Numbered from the stretch's first letter, positions 43,978 to 54,019 are shown. The stretch: DNA of 64,000 bases from Promicromonospora sp. Populi (GCF_041081105.1 NZ_CP163528.1:2356001-2420000); one strand, 5' to 3'. Translations and numbers: made by a program. The notes: generated by a model from the sequence alone, not told the origin.

Positions 43978-45042
43978 TTAACCCCTGGGGCCCCTGGGGC
44001 GGGGTTGGCAGACCGGGCAGGTGAATGACGAGCGGTTCATGAACGGGTCCCGGCGGATCAGCGCGCCGCAGCGGCGGCAGGCCTCGTTCTCGCGGCCGTA
44101 CACCGCGAGCGACCGGTCGAAGTAGCCCGACTGCCCGTTCACGTTGACGTACAGGTCGTCGAAGCTGGTGCCGCCCTGGGCGAGCGCCTCGCGCATGACC
44201 TCGGCCGCCGAGTCCAGCACCCGGCGCACGTCCGCGACCTTGAGCTTGTCGGTCGGCCGGGCCCAGTGCACCTGCGCGCGCCACAGCGCCTCGTCGGCGT
44301 AGATGTTGCCCACGCCGGACACGACCGTCTGGTCCAGCAGCGCCCGCTTGATCTGGGTCCGACGACGACGCACCCGGCGCACCAGCTCGTCAAGGTCGAG
44401 GTTCGGGTCGAGCAGGTCGCGCGCGATGTGCGCCACCGGCCCGGGCAGCACCGGCAGGTCGGAACCGTGACCGGCCGGGGCCGCACTCCCCCGGGGCAGG
44501 CCGTCACCGTCGGGCACCAGGTCCTGCACGCTCAGGTGCCCGAACGTGCGCTGGTCGACGAAGTCGAGGTAGCGCGCGCCGGAGGGCGCTCCGGTCAGGT
44601 GCAGGCGAACGCGCAGGTGCGGGTGCCGCCAGTCGTCCGCGGCCGTGCCCAGCGCGGAGCTCGGCCCGGCACCCGCCTCCGCGCCGGACTGCTCCAGGCC
44701 CAGCACCACGCTCGACGCGTGCCCTGGGTCGTCGCCCACCACGGCGTCGCGCACAAGAAGCTGTCCCGACATACCGAGGTGGGCCAGCAGGGCCGCGGCA
44801 GGAGAGGACTCGACCGGCTCGACCGCCGGCGAAAGATCCGCGAGCGGGAGCCAGAGGAACTTGCCGCGGCGCACCGCGGCCGTCAGGCGCCGGCCGGTGA
44901 GCTGGTCGCGGAACGAGCCCGGGCCGCCGTCGTGCCGCCGGACGCTGTACTCGCGGAACACCTCGACGTCGCGCACCACCGCGCCGACGACCAGGCGGTC
45001 GAGACCGTCCCGGACGGTCTCGACCTCGGGAAGCTCAGGCAC
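43978..45042 (-). CDS. mutM: Formamidopyrimidine-DNA glycosylase
   Basis: 354 aa. [13 protein letters not shown] carries catalytic Pro2 and Glu3. [27 protein letters not shown] (helix-two-turn-helix) and the zinc finger [16 protein letters not shown] then CPVC follow. It removes 8-oxoguanine. The insertion at ~95-120 and ~175-190 makes it longer than the usual 290. Overlaps rnc by 8 bp. Confidence 0.95.
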   Translation of the reverse strand: MPELPEVETVRDGLDRLVVGAVVRDVEVFREYSVRRHDGGPGSFRDQLTGRRLTAAVRRGKFLWLPLADLSPAVEPVESSPAAALLAHLGMSGQLLVRDAVVGDDPGHASSVVLGLEQSGAEAGAGPSSALGTAADDWRHPHLRVRLHLTGAPSGARYLDFVDQRTFGHLSVQDLVPDGDGLPRGSAAPAGHGSDLPVLPGPVAHIARDLLDPNLDLDELVRRVRRRRTQIKRALLDQTVVSGVGNIYADEALWRAQVHWARPTDKLKVADVRRVLDSAAEVMREALAQGGTSFDDLYVNVNGQSGYFDRSLAVYGRENEACRRCGALIRRDPFMNRSSFTCPVCQPRPRGPRG

Positions 45043-45808
45043 CGGGGGCTGCTGCGTCGTTCTTGGCGTCGTTCTTCGAGGCGTCGTCCTTGGGCAGCGG
45101 GAACTGCTCCAGGAGCGCCCGGTACGTCTCCTCGGCCGCGCCCTGCTCGGCGTGCTTCTTCGCGCTGCCGGAGCCGGAACCGTAGGTGACGCCGTCGATC
45201 ACGACCGTCGAGTGGAAGACCCGCGCGTGCTCGGGGCCCTCGAACGTCGCCACGTAGTCGGGCGAGCCCAGGCCGCGTTCGGCGGAGGCCTCCTGCAGCG
45301 AGGTCTTCCAGTCCAGCCCGGCGCCCAGGCCGGCGGCGACGTCGAGCGTCGAGTCCGCGAGGCGGTGCACCAGGGCACGCGATGTCTCCAGGCCGTGCGA
45401 CAGATAGGTCGCCCCGATCAGGGCCTCGACCGTGTCGGACAGGATCGAGTCCTTCTCGAAGCCCCGCGTGCGGATCTCACCCTTGCCGAGCAGCACGTAC
45501 TTGCCCAGGCCGAGGGTGCGCGCGATCGCGGCGAGCGCACGCTGCGACACCGTCGCCGCCCGCATGCGCGCCAGGTCCCCCTCAGACAGGTCGGGGTGAC
45601 GCCGGTACAGCGCCTCGGTGACCACCAGACCCAGCACGGTGTCGCCCAGGAACTCCAGGCGCTCGTTCGTGGGGATGCCCCCGGCCTCGTGCGCGAACGA
45701 CCGGTGAGTCAGTGCCAGCACAAGAAGCTCGGGGTCCAGATGGACCCCGAGCTTCTCAAGCAGCGCGGTAGGTTCCGGCCTCGCCGGCGACGTCCCGCCC
45801 TTGGCCAC
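45035..45808 (-). CDS. rnc: Ribonuclease III
   Basis: 257 aa. Catalytic signature [16 protein letters not shown] (~48-62), second acidic motif [13 protein letters not shown], and a C-terminal dsRNA-binding domain with [17 protein letters not shown], then a Lys/Asp/Asn/Ala tail. It cuts double-stranded RNA, including rRNA precursors. Directly follows rpmF, the conserved order. Confidence 0.96.
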   Translation of the reverse strand: MAKGGTSPARPEPTALLEKLGVHLDPELLVLALTHRSFAHEAGGIPTNERLEFLGDTVLGLVVTEALYRRHPDLSEGDLARMRAATVSQRALAAIARTLGLGKYVLLGKGEIRTRGFEKDSILSDTVEALIGATYLSHGLETSRALVHRLADSTLDVAAGLGAGLDWKTSLQEASAERGLGSPDYVATFEGPEHARVFHSTVVIDGVTYGSGSGSAKKHAEQGAAEETYRALLEQFPLPKDDASKNDAKNDAAAPGA

Positions 45809-45809
45809 G

Positions 45810-46004
45810 TCAGCCCGCGTGAACGGTCTTCAGGGCGTCGCGGTAGGTGCGGCCCTTGTAGGTGCCGCACGTCGGGCACGCCGTGTGCGGCAGCTTGTTG
45901 CCCTGGCACTGCGGGCAGGTGGTGAGGGTCGCTGCGGTGGTCTTCCACTGCGAACGACGCGCACGGGTGTTGCTGCGCGACATCTTGCGCTTCGGAACAG
46001 CCAC
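45810..46004 (-). CDS. rpmF: 50S ribosomal protein L32
   Basis: 64 aa. AVPKRKMSRSNTRARRSQWK is the standard start; CPQCQGNKLPHTACPTCG is the four-Cys zinc ribbon, so this is the zinc-containing form. GTG 46004 follows AGAGAG. 2 bp after yceD. Confidence 0.96.
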   Translation of the reverse strand: MAVPKRKMSRSNTRARRSQWKTTAATLTTCPQCQGNKLPHTACPTCGTYKGRTYRDALKTVHAG

Positions 46005-46006
46005 GG

Positions 46007-46714
46007 CTAGCTCTCTTTCGTCTCGTCCGACACGCTCGTAGGTTCGAGCATGCTCTGAAGCGCCGACCAACGAGGGTCGACTACGTCATGGTGATGACCG
46101 GGGTCGTCAGCCAGGCGCGCTCCGCACTCGGAGCACAGGCCCGGGCAGTCCTCCCGGCACAGCGGTTGAAATGGTAGTGCAGTCACGACCGAATCCCGAA
46201 GCGAAGGCTCCAGGTCGGCCATGTCGTCCTCGTTCAGGACGTATTCCTCGTCGTCCAGGTCCGACTCCGTGTCGTCCGCCCCGCGGTTGTCCGCTCCGCG
46301 CTTCGCCGACGTAGCGGTCTTCTCGGGGTAGGCAAACAGCTCGGCGATCTCGACCGTGAGCTCACGGGTGATGTCGTCGAGGCAGCGGCTGCACTCGCCC
46401 TTGGCCGTGCCGCGGACGGTGCCGGAGACCAGCACGCCCTCCATCACGGACTCGAGCCGCAGGTCCAGCTCCAGGTCAGAGCCTTCCGGGATACCGATCA
46501 CGGCAGTGCCGAGGTCCGACGGCGCCTGCACGGTCGCGCTGTGCGTACGCATCGATCCGGCACGCCGAGAAAGCTCGTGCGTGTCGAGCACGAGCGGCGA
46601 GTTCGGTTCGCGGGCGATAGCAAGCTCCGATGAGGGCAGTGTCGGTTCAGTGTCCGAGAGGACGATGAGGGGGGTGGACCGGCGCAGAACGTCACGGCGC
46701 GGACCAAAAACCAA
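46007..46714 (-). CDS. DUF177/YceD family protein
   Basis: Up to 235 aa. The core PLVLDTHELSRRAGSM, LESVMEGVLVSGTVRG, GECSRCLDDI and CREDCPGLCSECG are typical of YceD, which acts in 23S rRNA or L32 accumulation and is nearly always before rpmF. The start is uncertain: the TTG at 46714 overlaps a TAAGAT -10-like element, and no ATG follows before the core; a downstream GTG at about 46588 is possible. Confidence 0.88.
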   Translation of the reverse strand: MVFGPRRDVLRRSTPLIVLSDTEPTLPSSELAIAREPNSPLVLDTHELSRRAGSMRTHSATVQAPSDLGTAVIGIPEGSDLELDLRLESVMEGVLVSGTVRGTAKGECSRCLDDITRELTVEIAELFAYPEKTATSAKRGADNRGADDTESDLDDEEYVLNEDDMADLEPSLRDSVVTALPFQPLCREDCPGLCSECGARLADDPGHHHDVVDPRWSALQSMLEPTSVSDETKES

Positions 46715-46779
46715 TCTTACGACATGGATCGGGCCTCACGCGCGCCCGCACGGGGTGACAGGCCTCACGAGCCGGCGGG

Positions 46780-47277
46780 CTACTGGCCCAAGGCGGACCG
46801 CAAGGCCTCCGGCACCCCCGCCGGAACCAGGTCGTCGACCGGTCCCCCGTGCCGCGCGATGTCCTTGACCAGCGACGACGCGACGTGCGCGTACCGCTGG
46901 TCGCCCGGCAGGAAGATCGTCTCGACGCCCGACAGGTGCCGGTTCATGAGCGCCATCGGCTGCTCGGCGTCGAAGTCGCCGCCGCCGCGCAGGCCCTTCA
47001 CGACGGCGACCGCCCCGATCTCCCGGCAGAAGTCCACCAGCAGCCCCTGGACGACGGCGACGCGGACCCGGGCGAGCGCCGGGTCGGCCTGAGCGGCGGA
47101 CTCCAGGGCCGCGCGCACGAGACCGGCGCGAGTCTCCAGGTCGAGCAGGCCGGACTTGCCGGGGTTCTTCGCGACGCCGACCACCACCTCGTCGAACATC
47201 GTGGCGGCGCGGCGCACGACGTCCAGGTGGCCGAGGGTGATGGGGTCGAACGACCCGGGGCAGACGACGGTGGTCAC
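46780..47277 (-). CDS. coaD: Phosphopantetheine adenylyltransferase
   Basis: 165 aa. VCPGSFDPITLGHLDVVRRA carries the TxGH motif; AVVKGLRGGGDFDAEQPMALMN and ISSxxV-like VASSLVKDIA follow. Penultimate CoA step. GTG 47277 lies 6 nt after TAGCGT (leaderless). Confidence 0.97.
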   Translation of the reverse strand: MTTVVCPGSFDPITLGHLDVVRRAATMFDEVVVGVAKNPGKSGLLDLETRAGLVRAALESAAQADPALARVRVAVVQGLLVDFCREIGAVAVVKGLRGGGDFDAEQPMALMNRHLSGVETIFLPGDQRYAHVASSLVKDIARHGGPVDDLVPAGVPEALRSALGQ

Positions 47278-47286
47278 GCGTCCACG

Positions 47287-47964
47287 CTATCCGACGGCCG
47301 TGTCCGAGGGCTCCGCGACCGAAGGCTGTGCGTCCGAGGGCTCCGCGTAGTAGACGGCCGTGTCCCCGTAGTCCTTGCGGGCGAACGCGGCCAGGCCGGA
47401 CGGCCAGGCCGGCTCGGGCGTCCGGATAGAGCGCTCGACCACCAGTACCGCACCGGCGGCCAGCACACCCGGCGCGGCCAGGTGGGTCAGGACCCCTACG
47501 AGCGTGGCTTCGTCGAGGTCGTACGGCGGGTCGAGGAAGACGAGGTCCAGCGGCGCCGTCGGGCCGGGACCTGCGTCGGAACCTGCGCCGAGAGCTGGGC
47601 CGGGAGCTGGGCCGGGAGCTGGGCGCGGCCCCGCGGCCGCCAGCGCCGCGGCGAACCGCTCCGCGGTCTCCGTCGCGACACGCACCCCGGTCAGGCCAAG
47701 CATCGCGACGTTCTTGCGCGCGACGTCGGTGGCGGGGCGGGCGCTGTCCACGAGGGTCACCGAGAGCGCGCCGCGGCTCGCGGCCTCCAGCCCGAGCGCG
47801 CCCGAGCCGGCGTAGAGGTCGAGGACGCGGGCGCCGTCGAGCACGTCGAGATGCTCCAGCCGGGAGAAGATCGCCTCGCGGACACGGTCGCTGGTAGGGC
47901 GGGTGCCCTTGGCCGGCACACCGATGGTGCGGCCGCCCACGGAGCCCGCGACGATCCTGGTCAC
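47287..47964 (-). CDS. rsmD: 16S rRNA (guanine966-N2)-methyltransferase
   Basis: 225 aa. RIVAGSVGGRTIGVP, RPTSDRVREAIFS, SAM motif VLDLYAGSGALGLEAASRG and catalytic FLDPPYD. A Pro/Gly/Ala insertion (~115-133) and an Asp/Pro/Ser repeat at the C-terminus are extra. GTG 47964 lies 7 nt after TAGGCT (leaderless). 9 bp before coaD. Confidence 0.94.
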   Translation of the reverse strand: MTRIVAGSVGGRTIGVPAKGTRPTSDRVREAIFSRLEHLDVLDGARVLDLYAGSGALGLEAASRGALSVTLVDSARPATDVARKNVAMLGLTGVRVATETAERFAAALAAAGPRPAPGPAPGPALGAGSDAGPGPTAPLDLVFLDPPYDLDEATLVGVLTHLAAPGVLAAGAVLVVERSIRTPEPAWPSGLAAFARKDYGDTAVYYAEPSDAQPSVAEPSDTAVG

Positions 47965-47986
47965 GCCCGCGAGCCTAACGCGCCGG

Positions 47987-48964
47987 CTACGGGGCTGAGG
48001 TGTCGAGGTGGGCGACTATCGGGAGGTGGTCGCTGCCCGTCTCACCGAGAGCGCGAGTCTCCGTGACCGTGGCACCGCGCGCCAGCACGTGATCGATCTG
48101 CGCCACCGGGAAGGCCGCCGGGTAGGTGAACTCGAAGCCGGTGGTCGGCGCGGTGACGAGGTTGGTCAGCGGCGCGATGGCGTCGTCGGTCAGTACGGCG
48201 TTCAGGTCTCCCGACACGATGACCGTGTCGTTCTCCTCGGCGTTGACGGCGTCCGCCAGCGCGAGCGCGCTCGCATTGCGCAGCAGCGTCTCGAACCCGC
48301 CGCTCCCGAACCGGACCGACGGCAGGTGCGCCGCGAACAGCACGACGGCCGTGTCCTCGCGCTCGATCACCACACGCAGGCAGCGGTCCCAGGAGGCGTC
48401 GACACCCTCGGGCCGGATGTCGACGGGCGTCGCGTCCCGCAGCGGGTACCTCGACCAGATGCCGACGGTGCCCTGCGTCTCGTGGTGGGGCAGCGTCTCG
48501 CCGAACGCCTGTGTGTACTGCTCGGCCAGGGCGTCCGACACCTCGGTGAGCGTCACGACGTCCGGCTCTGCGGCGAGGAGCACCTCCGCGGTGCCCGCCA
48601 CGTCGGTGTTGGTGTCGCTGACGTTGTGCTGCACCAGTGTCAGGTCACCGGGCTCGGGGACCGCCGGGCGCACCTGCGGCAGGAAGACCCAGACCCAGGC
48701 AGCGAGCGGCAGCAGGACGGCGAGGATCGCGAGCGCCGACCGGCGCAGCAGCGCCGCGAGGATCCCGAGCGGCACGGCGAGCCCGAGCCAGGGCAGGAAC
48801 GACTGGACGAGGCTGCCGAGGTTTCCCCAGCGGTTCGGCACGAAGTCGTGCGCCACGAGCAGGACGGCGACCAGGACGGAACCGAGCGCCAGCAGCCGCC
48901 CGCGCTGCCAGGCGGTCTTGGCGGGCCTGTCGGTGTGGATCGCATGCCTCGCGTCGACCGTCAT
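47987..48964 (-). CDS. Endonuclease/exonuclease/phosphatase-family membrane protein
   Basis: 325 aa. Three N-terminal hydrophobic segments (LLALGSVLVAVLLVAHDFV; FLPWLGLAVPLGILAALL; LAILAVLLPLAAWVWVFL) then an EEP domain: LVQHNVSDTN, VTLTEVSD, AHLPSVRF, VSGDLNAV and GSDHLPIVAHL (catalytic Asp-His). The active domain is extracytoplasmic. It sits between recG and rsmD, which are usually adjacent. Confidence 0.87.
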   Translation of the reverse strand: MTVDARHAIHTDRPAKTAWQRGRLLALGSVLVAVLLVAHDFVPNRWGNLGSLVQSFLPWLGLAVPLGILAALLRRSALAILAVLLPLAAWVWVFLPQVRPAVPEPGDLTLVQHNVSDTNTDVAGTAEVLLAAEPDVVTLTEVSDALAEQYTQAFGETLPHHETQGTVGIWSRYPLRDATPVDIRPEGVDASWDRCLRVVIEREDTAVVLFAAHLPSVRFGSGGFETLLRNASALALADAVNAEENDTVIVSGDLNAVLTDDAIAPLTNLVTAPTTGFEFTYPAAFPVAQIDHVLARGATVTETRALGETGSDHLPIVAHLDTSAP

Positions 48965-49104
48965 TGGCGGGAACTCTATCGGCTGAGTGTTGCGGGCGTA
49001 AGGATCGGGTCAGCCCTTCGGCTCGGGGATTTCACCTGCTGAAACCCGGGCGCCAGAACAGGAGCAGCCTCACCCGCACGGCCGCAACCCCGAGCGGTCG
49101 TCGC

Positions 49105-51471
49105 TCACGCTCGTTCGAGGAACTCCTCCTGCTCCTCGTCGAGCTGCGCCCGGATCGCCTTGGCAAGCTCCGGGAACTCACTCAGGTCCGGGGACGCCCG
49201 CACGACGTCGGCGGCCGCCGTGCGCGCCTCCTCGATGAGGCCCGCATCCTTGACGACCCGCAGGAGGCGCAGGGAGCTGGCCCTGCCCGACTGCGCGGCG
49301 CCGAGCACGTCGCCCTCGCTGCGCAGCTCCAGGTCGAGGTTCGCGAGCTTGAAGCCGTCGGTGGTCTGCGTCATGGCCTCCAGCCGGGCGTAGGCGGGGG
49401 TGCCAGGCTCGGCGTCGGACACCAGGAGGCACAGGCCCGGGTCCGTGCCGCGCCCCACGCGTCCGCGCAGCTGGTGGAGCTGGGAGATGCCGAACCGGTC
49501 GGCGTCGAAGATCACCATGGCCGTCGCCTCGGGGACGTCCACGCCCACCTCGACCACCGTGGTGGAGACCAGCACCGGTGCCTCGCCGGTGGCGAACCGG
49601 GCCATGGCGGTCTCCTTCTGGTCGGGCGGCAGCTGCCCGTGCAGCACGCCGATCTCGACGCCCGCCAGCTCGGGCCGCGAGCGCAGCTCCTCGACCACCT
49701 CGAGGACGGCGCGCAGCGGCGGGCGGTCGGCGGGGCCGGCCGCGTCCGCGCCGGGGGCGTCGAGGAACTCGGGAACGTCGTCGAAGTCCTTGGTCGCGGC
49801 TCTGCTGCTCCCCTTGGGGCTCCCCTTGGGGGCCTCCTTGAAGCTGCTCTCCTCGAAGCTGCTCTCCTCGAAGCCTTCCGCGGAGCTCTCCTTGGGCGCG
49901 GTCCCCTTGTCGTCCTCGTCCGGGTGGATCCGCGCGCAGACGACGTAGGCGCGCCGACCCGCGTCGACCTCCTCGCGCACCCTCGCCCAGGTGCGGTCCG
50001 TCCAGCGGGTGTTGCCCGCGGGGACGGCGACCGTCGTGATGCCCGCCCGCCCGGCGGGCACCTGGGTGAGGGACGACGTCTCCAGGTCGCCGAAGACCGT
50101 CATCGCCACCGTGCGCGGGATGGGCGTGGCAGTCATGACCAGCAGGTGCGGCGAGACCCGCCCCTTGGCGCGCAGCGCGTCCCGCTGCTCGACGCCGAAC
50201 CGGTGCTGCTCGTCCACGACGACGAGCCCCAGGTCGGCGAACTGCACCTGCTCGGACAGCAGCGCGTGCGTACCGATCACTATCCCGGCCTGACCGCTCG
50301 CGGCCTGCAGGAGCGCCTCCTTGCGGGCTTTCGCGCCGAGCGAGCCGGTGAGCAGCGCCACCTGGGTGCTGGTGCCGGTGCGCTCCGCGCCGAACAGCGT
50401 CCCGGCGTCGGCCAGCGGGCCGAGCAGGGCCCGCAGGGTCCGGGCATGCTGTGCGGCAAGCACCTCGGTGGGGGCGAGCAGCGCGGCCTGGCCGCCGGCG
50501 TCGACGACCTGCAGCATGGCGCGCAGGGCGACCACCGTCTTGCCGCTGCCGACCTCGCCCTGCAGCAGCCGGTGCATCGGGCGGGGGCTGGCGAGCTCGG
50601 TGGCGATCTCGTCGCCCACCTCGCGCTGGCCGTCGGTGAGCTCGAACGGGAGGGACGCGTCGAAGTCCGTGAGGATGCCCGCCTGCCCGTCGGGGAGCGG
50701 CGGCCGGGCGGTGGCATCCTCGGCGGCGGTGCGGGCCCGGCGCTGCGCGAGCGCGACCTGCAGCACGAATGCCTCCTCGAACCGCATCCGGTGCCGGGCC
50801 TGGTAGGCCTCCTCCAGCGTCGCGGGGCGGTGCAGGCTGCGCAGGGCGGCGGCCCGTCCGGGCAGGCCCTGGCGCTCGCGCACCTCGTCGGGCACGGGGT
50901 CCGGCACGTCGTCGTCGGACAGCGTGTCGAGGACCACGCGCAGCGCGCCCTGGATCTTCCAGCTCGGGATGCCCGCGGCCGCCGGGTAGATCGGGATTGG
51001 CTTGGTGGCGTGCTCCAGGAGCGCCTCGTCGCTGTCGAGGTCGGACTCCTCCCCCATCAGCGTGAAGTCCGGGTGGGAGAGCTGCCGCGACCCCCGGTAC
51101 AGGCCGACAGTGCCCGTGAACAGGCCCTTTGCTCCCGGAACCAGGCGCTTCTCGTGGTTGTAGAGCGAGCCGCGGTGCTTGCCGAAAAAGGTGAGCGACA
51201 GCCGGCTCTTCCCGTCCGTCACGATCACCTCCATGAGCGCGCCGGTGCGGTTGCGCATGGGCCGCACGGTCGCCTGCTCGACCTGGGCGAGGATCGTCAC
51301 GTGCTCACCCACCTCCAGCGCGCCGATGTCCGAGAGCGCGCCCGGGTCGGCGTACCGGCGCGGGTAGTGGCCGAGCAGGTCGCCCACGGTGTGCAGCCCG
51401 AGCTTGCCCAGGGCGGTCGCCGTCCGCTTGTCGAAGGTGCGCTCCAGGCGCTCGTCCGTTCGCTCGCTCAT
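49105..51471 (-). CDS. recG: ATP-dependent DNA helicase RecG
   Basis: 788 aa. N-terminal wedge (~1-170), then Walker A LLQGEVGSGKTVVAL, VVDEQHRFGVEQRDAL (DEQH), TATPIPRTVAMTVFGD and LRGRVGRG. It regresses stalled forks. A ~60-residue Ser/Glu/Lys/Ala insertion (~517-580, EESSFEESSFKEAPKGSPKG) interrupts the helicase part. ATG 51471 overlaps the DAK stop by 4 bp. Confidence 0.95.
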   Translation of the reverse strand: MSERTDERLERTFDKRTATALGKLGLHTVGDLLGHYPRRYADPGALSDIGALEVGEHVTILAQVEQATVRPMRNRTGALMEVIVTDGKSRLSLTFFGKHRGSLYNHEKRLVPGAKGLFTGTVGLYRGSRQLSHPDFTLMGEESDLDSDEALLEHATKPIPIYPAAAGIPSWKIQGALRVVLDTLSDDDVPDPVPDEVRERQGLPGRAAALRSLHRPATLEEAYQARHRMRFEEAFVLQVALAQRRARTAAEDATARPPLPDGQAGILTDFDASLPFELTDGQREVGDEIATELASPRPMHRLLQGEVGSGKTVVALRAMLQVVDAGGQAALLAPTEVLAAQHARTLRALLGPLADAGTLFGAERTGTSTQVALLTGSLGAKARKEALLQAASGQAGIVIGTHALLSEQVQFADLGLVVVDEQHRFGVEQRDALRAKGRVSPHLLVMTATPIPRTVAMTVFGDLETSSLTQVPAGRAGITTVAVPAGNTRWTDRTWARVREEVDAGRRAYVVCARIHPDEDDKGTAPKESSAEGFEESSFEESSFKEAPKGSPKGSSRAATKDFDDVPEFLDAPGADAAGPADRPPLRAVLEVVEELRSRPELAGVEIGVLHGQLPPDQKETAMARFATGEAPVLVSTTVVEVGVDVPEATAMVIFDADRFGISQLHQLRGRVGRGTDPGLCLLVSDAEPGTPAYARLEAMTQTTDGFKLANLDLELRSEGDVLGAAQSGRASSLRLLRVVKDAGLIEEARTAAADVVRASPDLSEFPELAKAIRAQLDEEQEEFLERA

Positions 51472-53417
51472 CCCTCCCCCTCCAGGCCCTGCCCATCCAG
51501 TGCCGGCCCGTCCGGTCCCTGCCCATCCAGTGCCGGCCCGTCCGGTCCCTGCCCGACGGCGGCCTCCGTACCCAGGCATACCCCGTCACCCGGGTGGCCG
51601 GTCGCGAGGACGACGAGCTCCGCGTCCGGCGCCCGCTCCGCCAGCACGGCGGCCAGCCGGTCGGGCAGGTCCGCGGGGACGTCCGCGTCGAGCAGGGCCG
51701 TCACCACCGTGGTCGCCGGGCCCGCCGTCTCGCGCAGGGCGTCGATCGCAGCGGCGCCCCGTGCGACCGTCACGGTCAGCCCGGCGAGCGCCTCGGACAC
51801 GACCGCATGCGCGTCGACGGCGGGTGCGTCGGCCCCGGCAGGCAGGCCGATCGGCAGCAGCGTCCCGAGAGCGGCGAGCGCCACAACGGCATGTACATCT
51901 GTAGGTGCCGGCACGGCGACCAGCTCGTCGACGTCGAGGTGCTCCTCAGCTCCGGCTGGCGCCTCCGGCGCCCCGAGGAGCAGCACGCGCCGGGCGCCGG
52001 TCGACGCGGCGGCGCGGCCGGCGTCGTCGGCCGTGAGTGGCCCCACCGTGCTGCCGAGGCCGCCCGTGAGGAGCACGACGGCGCCCGCGTGCGCGAGGTC
52101 GGCCGCCAGCCCCGGCGCCGACGTCGCGACCACGACTCCCCACTCGGTCTGCCCCGCTGCCTCCAGGTGCCGCACGTGCACCTGAGCCAGGGTGCCCGCG
52201 CGCGCCGCCGTCGCCGCGATCGCGAGCGCCTGGTCGAGATGGTCGGTGTGGACGTGGGCCTGCCAGACAGCCGTACCGGTGCCGGCGTCCCCGCCGACGA
52301 CCACCACTGAGTCGCCCACCTCACCGAGCGCACCCCGCAGCTCGGCCGCGACGGTCTCCGACGCCGCCTCGGCGGGCCCGGTGAGCACGAACATGAGCTC
52401 GAGGGCACCCGAGCCGGCGTCGTGCGGCTCTGCGGTGGGCGCCCCTGCACCGGACGGCCCGACGCCGGGCGCGTCGAGGACGGGCGGCGGTGCGCCGGCG
52501 TCGAGCAGCTGGTCCAGGGTCACGGCATCCATGGTGCCGTCCGCCACTGACATTCCGGCTGACATTCCGGCTGCCACGCCCCCTGGCACTCCGGCTGCCG
52601 CTGAACCAGCCGCTGTGCCCGTCACGGAGCCTGCCGGCCCGCCCGCCACACCAGCCGTCGCTCCAGCCGTCGCTCCAGCCGTCGCGACGACCAGCGCGTC
52701 GAGCACGAGGACCAGGCCCAGCGCCCCGGCGTCGAGCACACCAGCGGCACGCAGGACGTCGAGCTCGTCCCGGCTCGCCCGCGCGGCCGTCCGGGCGGCG
52801 GCCGCCGCTGCGGTCACGACCTGCAGCGGACCCGCGGCAGGCCCGGCCGCACCCCCAGGCGCACTCCCAGCGGTGCTCCCTGCCGACGAGCTCTCGACCA
52901 AGACCTCGACCGAGACCTCGACAGCACCCTCGGCCTCCCGCGCCGCAGCCGCCGCGGCGTCGGCCGCCGTGAGGATGGTGCCCTCCTCCGGCCGGGCCAC
53001 CGCCGATCTGGCCGACATCGCCGCCCGCGTGAGCAGGTCGGCCGTGCCGCCCCCGCGCCGGGCCGCGACCGCGAGCCCGCGCAGCCACTCGCTGAGGATC
53101 ACGCCGGAGTTGCCCCGCGCGCCCAGCAGGGCCGCCCGGGCGAGCGTCGCGAGCAGCTGGGGTCCCGGCGTCCCAGCGGGCGCCGCGGCGACCGCCCGGT
53201 CCCCCTCGCGGAGGGTCAGGTAGAGGTTGGTGCCGGTGTCGGCGTCGGCCACCGGGAAGACATTGACCCGGTCGATCGCGTCGCGCTCCCGGCGCAGGGC
53301 CCCCGTCGCTCCGCGGGTCCAGGCCCGCACCAGGCCCGGATCCTCAAGGCGGACGACGGCCGGGAACGGCTCCGGACCGGAATCGGCTGCCCGGCTGCCG
53401 CTGTCGACGTCGGTCAC
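51468..53417 (-). CDS. DAK1/DegV-like (YloV-type) protein
   Basis: 649 aa. DhaL domain VFPVADADTGTNLYLTLREG and LLGARGNSGVILSEWLRGL (Mg/ATP binding); the C-terminal DegV-like/DAK1_2 region with HVHTDHLDQAL. The family contains FakA, the fatty-acid kinase ATPase subunit, but no FakB is nearby. Ala/Gly-rich inserts and a duplicated C-terminal DGPALDGQGP. GTG 53417 follows AGGAGGG. Confidence 0.87.
   Translation of the reverse strand: MTDVDSGSRAADSGPEPFPAVVRLEDPGLVRAWTRGATGALRRERDAIDRVNVFPVADADTGTNLYLTLREGDRAVAAAPAGTPGPQLLATLARAALLGARGNSGVILSEWLRGLAVAARRGGGTADLLTRAAMSARSAVARPEEGTILTAADAAAAAAREAEGAVEVSVEVLVESSSAGSTAGSAPGGAAGPAAGPLQVVTAAAAAARTAARASRDELDVLRAAGVLDAGALGLVLVLDALVVATAGATAGATAGVAGGPAGSVTGTAAGSAAAGVPGGVAAGMSAGMSVADGTMDAVTLDQLLDAGAPPPVLDAPGVGPSGAGAPTAEPHDAGSGALELMFVLTGPAEAASETVAAELRGALGEVGDSVVVVGGDAGTGTAVWQAHVHTDHLDQALAIAATAARAGTLAQVHVRHLEAAGQTEWGVVVATSAPGLAADLAHAGAVVLLTGGLGSTVGPLTADDAGRAAASTGARRVLLLGAPEAPAGAEEHLDVDELVAVPAPTDVHAVVALAALGTLLPIGLPAGADAPAVDAHAVVSEALAGLTVTVARGAAAIDALRETAGPATTVVTALLDADVPADLPDRLAAVLAERAPDAELVVLATGHPGDGVCLGTEAAVGQGPDGPALDGQGPDGPALDGQGLEGEG
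51489..51548. repeat. 30-bp tandem repeat at the 3' end of the DAK gene
   Basis: Two exact 30-bp units (10 codons each), starting CTGCCCATCCAGTGCC, encoding the repeated C-terminal GQGPDGPALD. A partial third unit follows. Confidence 0.9.
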
Positions 53418-53610
53418 GCTCTGCCCTCCTGCACTCGGCCCTGCACTCGGTGTTACCCGGGCGCGCAGGCCCGAACGGATCCCACCGTACCCAGCGGCTG
53501 GGACCGTTGCGTGCGGCCATCCACGGGCCCGGCGCCGCAAGCACGGGTCGACCGGGCCCGCGCAACCGACCGACGCAGGCGGATGTGACGCACCACCCCG
53601 CGGCTACGGT

Positions 53611-53640
53611 TTGAGGGCGCGGCCTGCGATCGGGTACTCT
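53611..53640 (+). promoter_or_regulatory. Promoter of rpmB
   Basis: -35 TTGAGG (53611-53616), 18-nt spacer, -10 TACTCT (53635-53640), giving a ~115-nt leader. The 345-bp DAK-rpmB spacer shows no other gene. Confidence 0.6.
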
Positions 53641-53762
53641 GTCGAAGTTGCCTGGTCGGCTTAAGAAGCGTTGATTGCTCTGAAGCGTCCGGGTCACCCC
53701 TCAACCATCCATCACGTCGTGCTGTCATTCTGCACCGGCGTGCACGACATTCAGGAGACACC

Positions 53763-53960
53763 GTGGCTGCCAACTGCGACGTCTGCGGCAAGGGCCCCGG
53801 CTTCGGGCACTCTGTCTCGCACTCTCACATCCGCACCAAGCGTCGCTGGAACCCGAACATCCAGCGCGTCCGTGCGATCGTGAGCGGGACTCCCAAGCGT
53901 GTCAACGTGTGCACCTCCTGCCTCAAGGCCGGCAAGGTTACGCGCAAGGCCTCGGCCTGA
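53763..53960 (+). CDS. rpmB: 50S ribosomal protein L28
   Basis: 65 aa. CDVCGKGPGFGHSVSHSHIR and VCTSCLKAGKV: four Cys, the zinc form. GTG 53763 follows CAGGAG. Divergent from DAK, as usual. Confidence 0.96.
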   Translation: MAANCDVCGKGPGFGHSVSHSHIRTKRRWNPNIQRVRAIVSGTPKRVNVCTSCLKAGKVTRKASA

Positions 53961-54019
53961 CGCTGCCGCAGCCGGGTCGCTGACGCGACCCGTCAATGCT
54001 TGACGAAGACTGCTTGACG

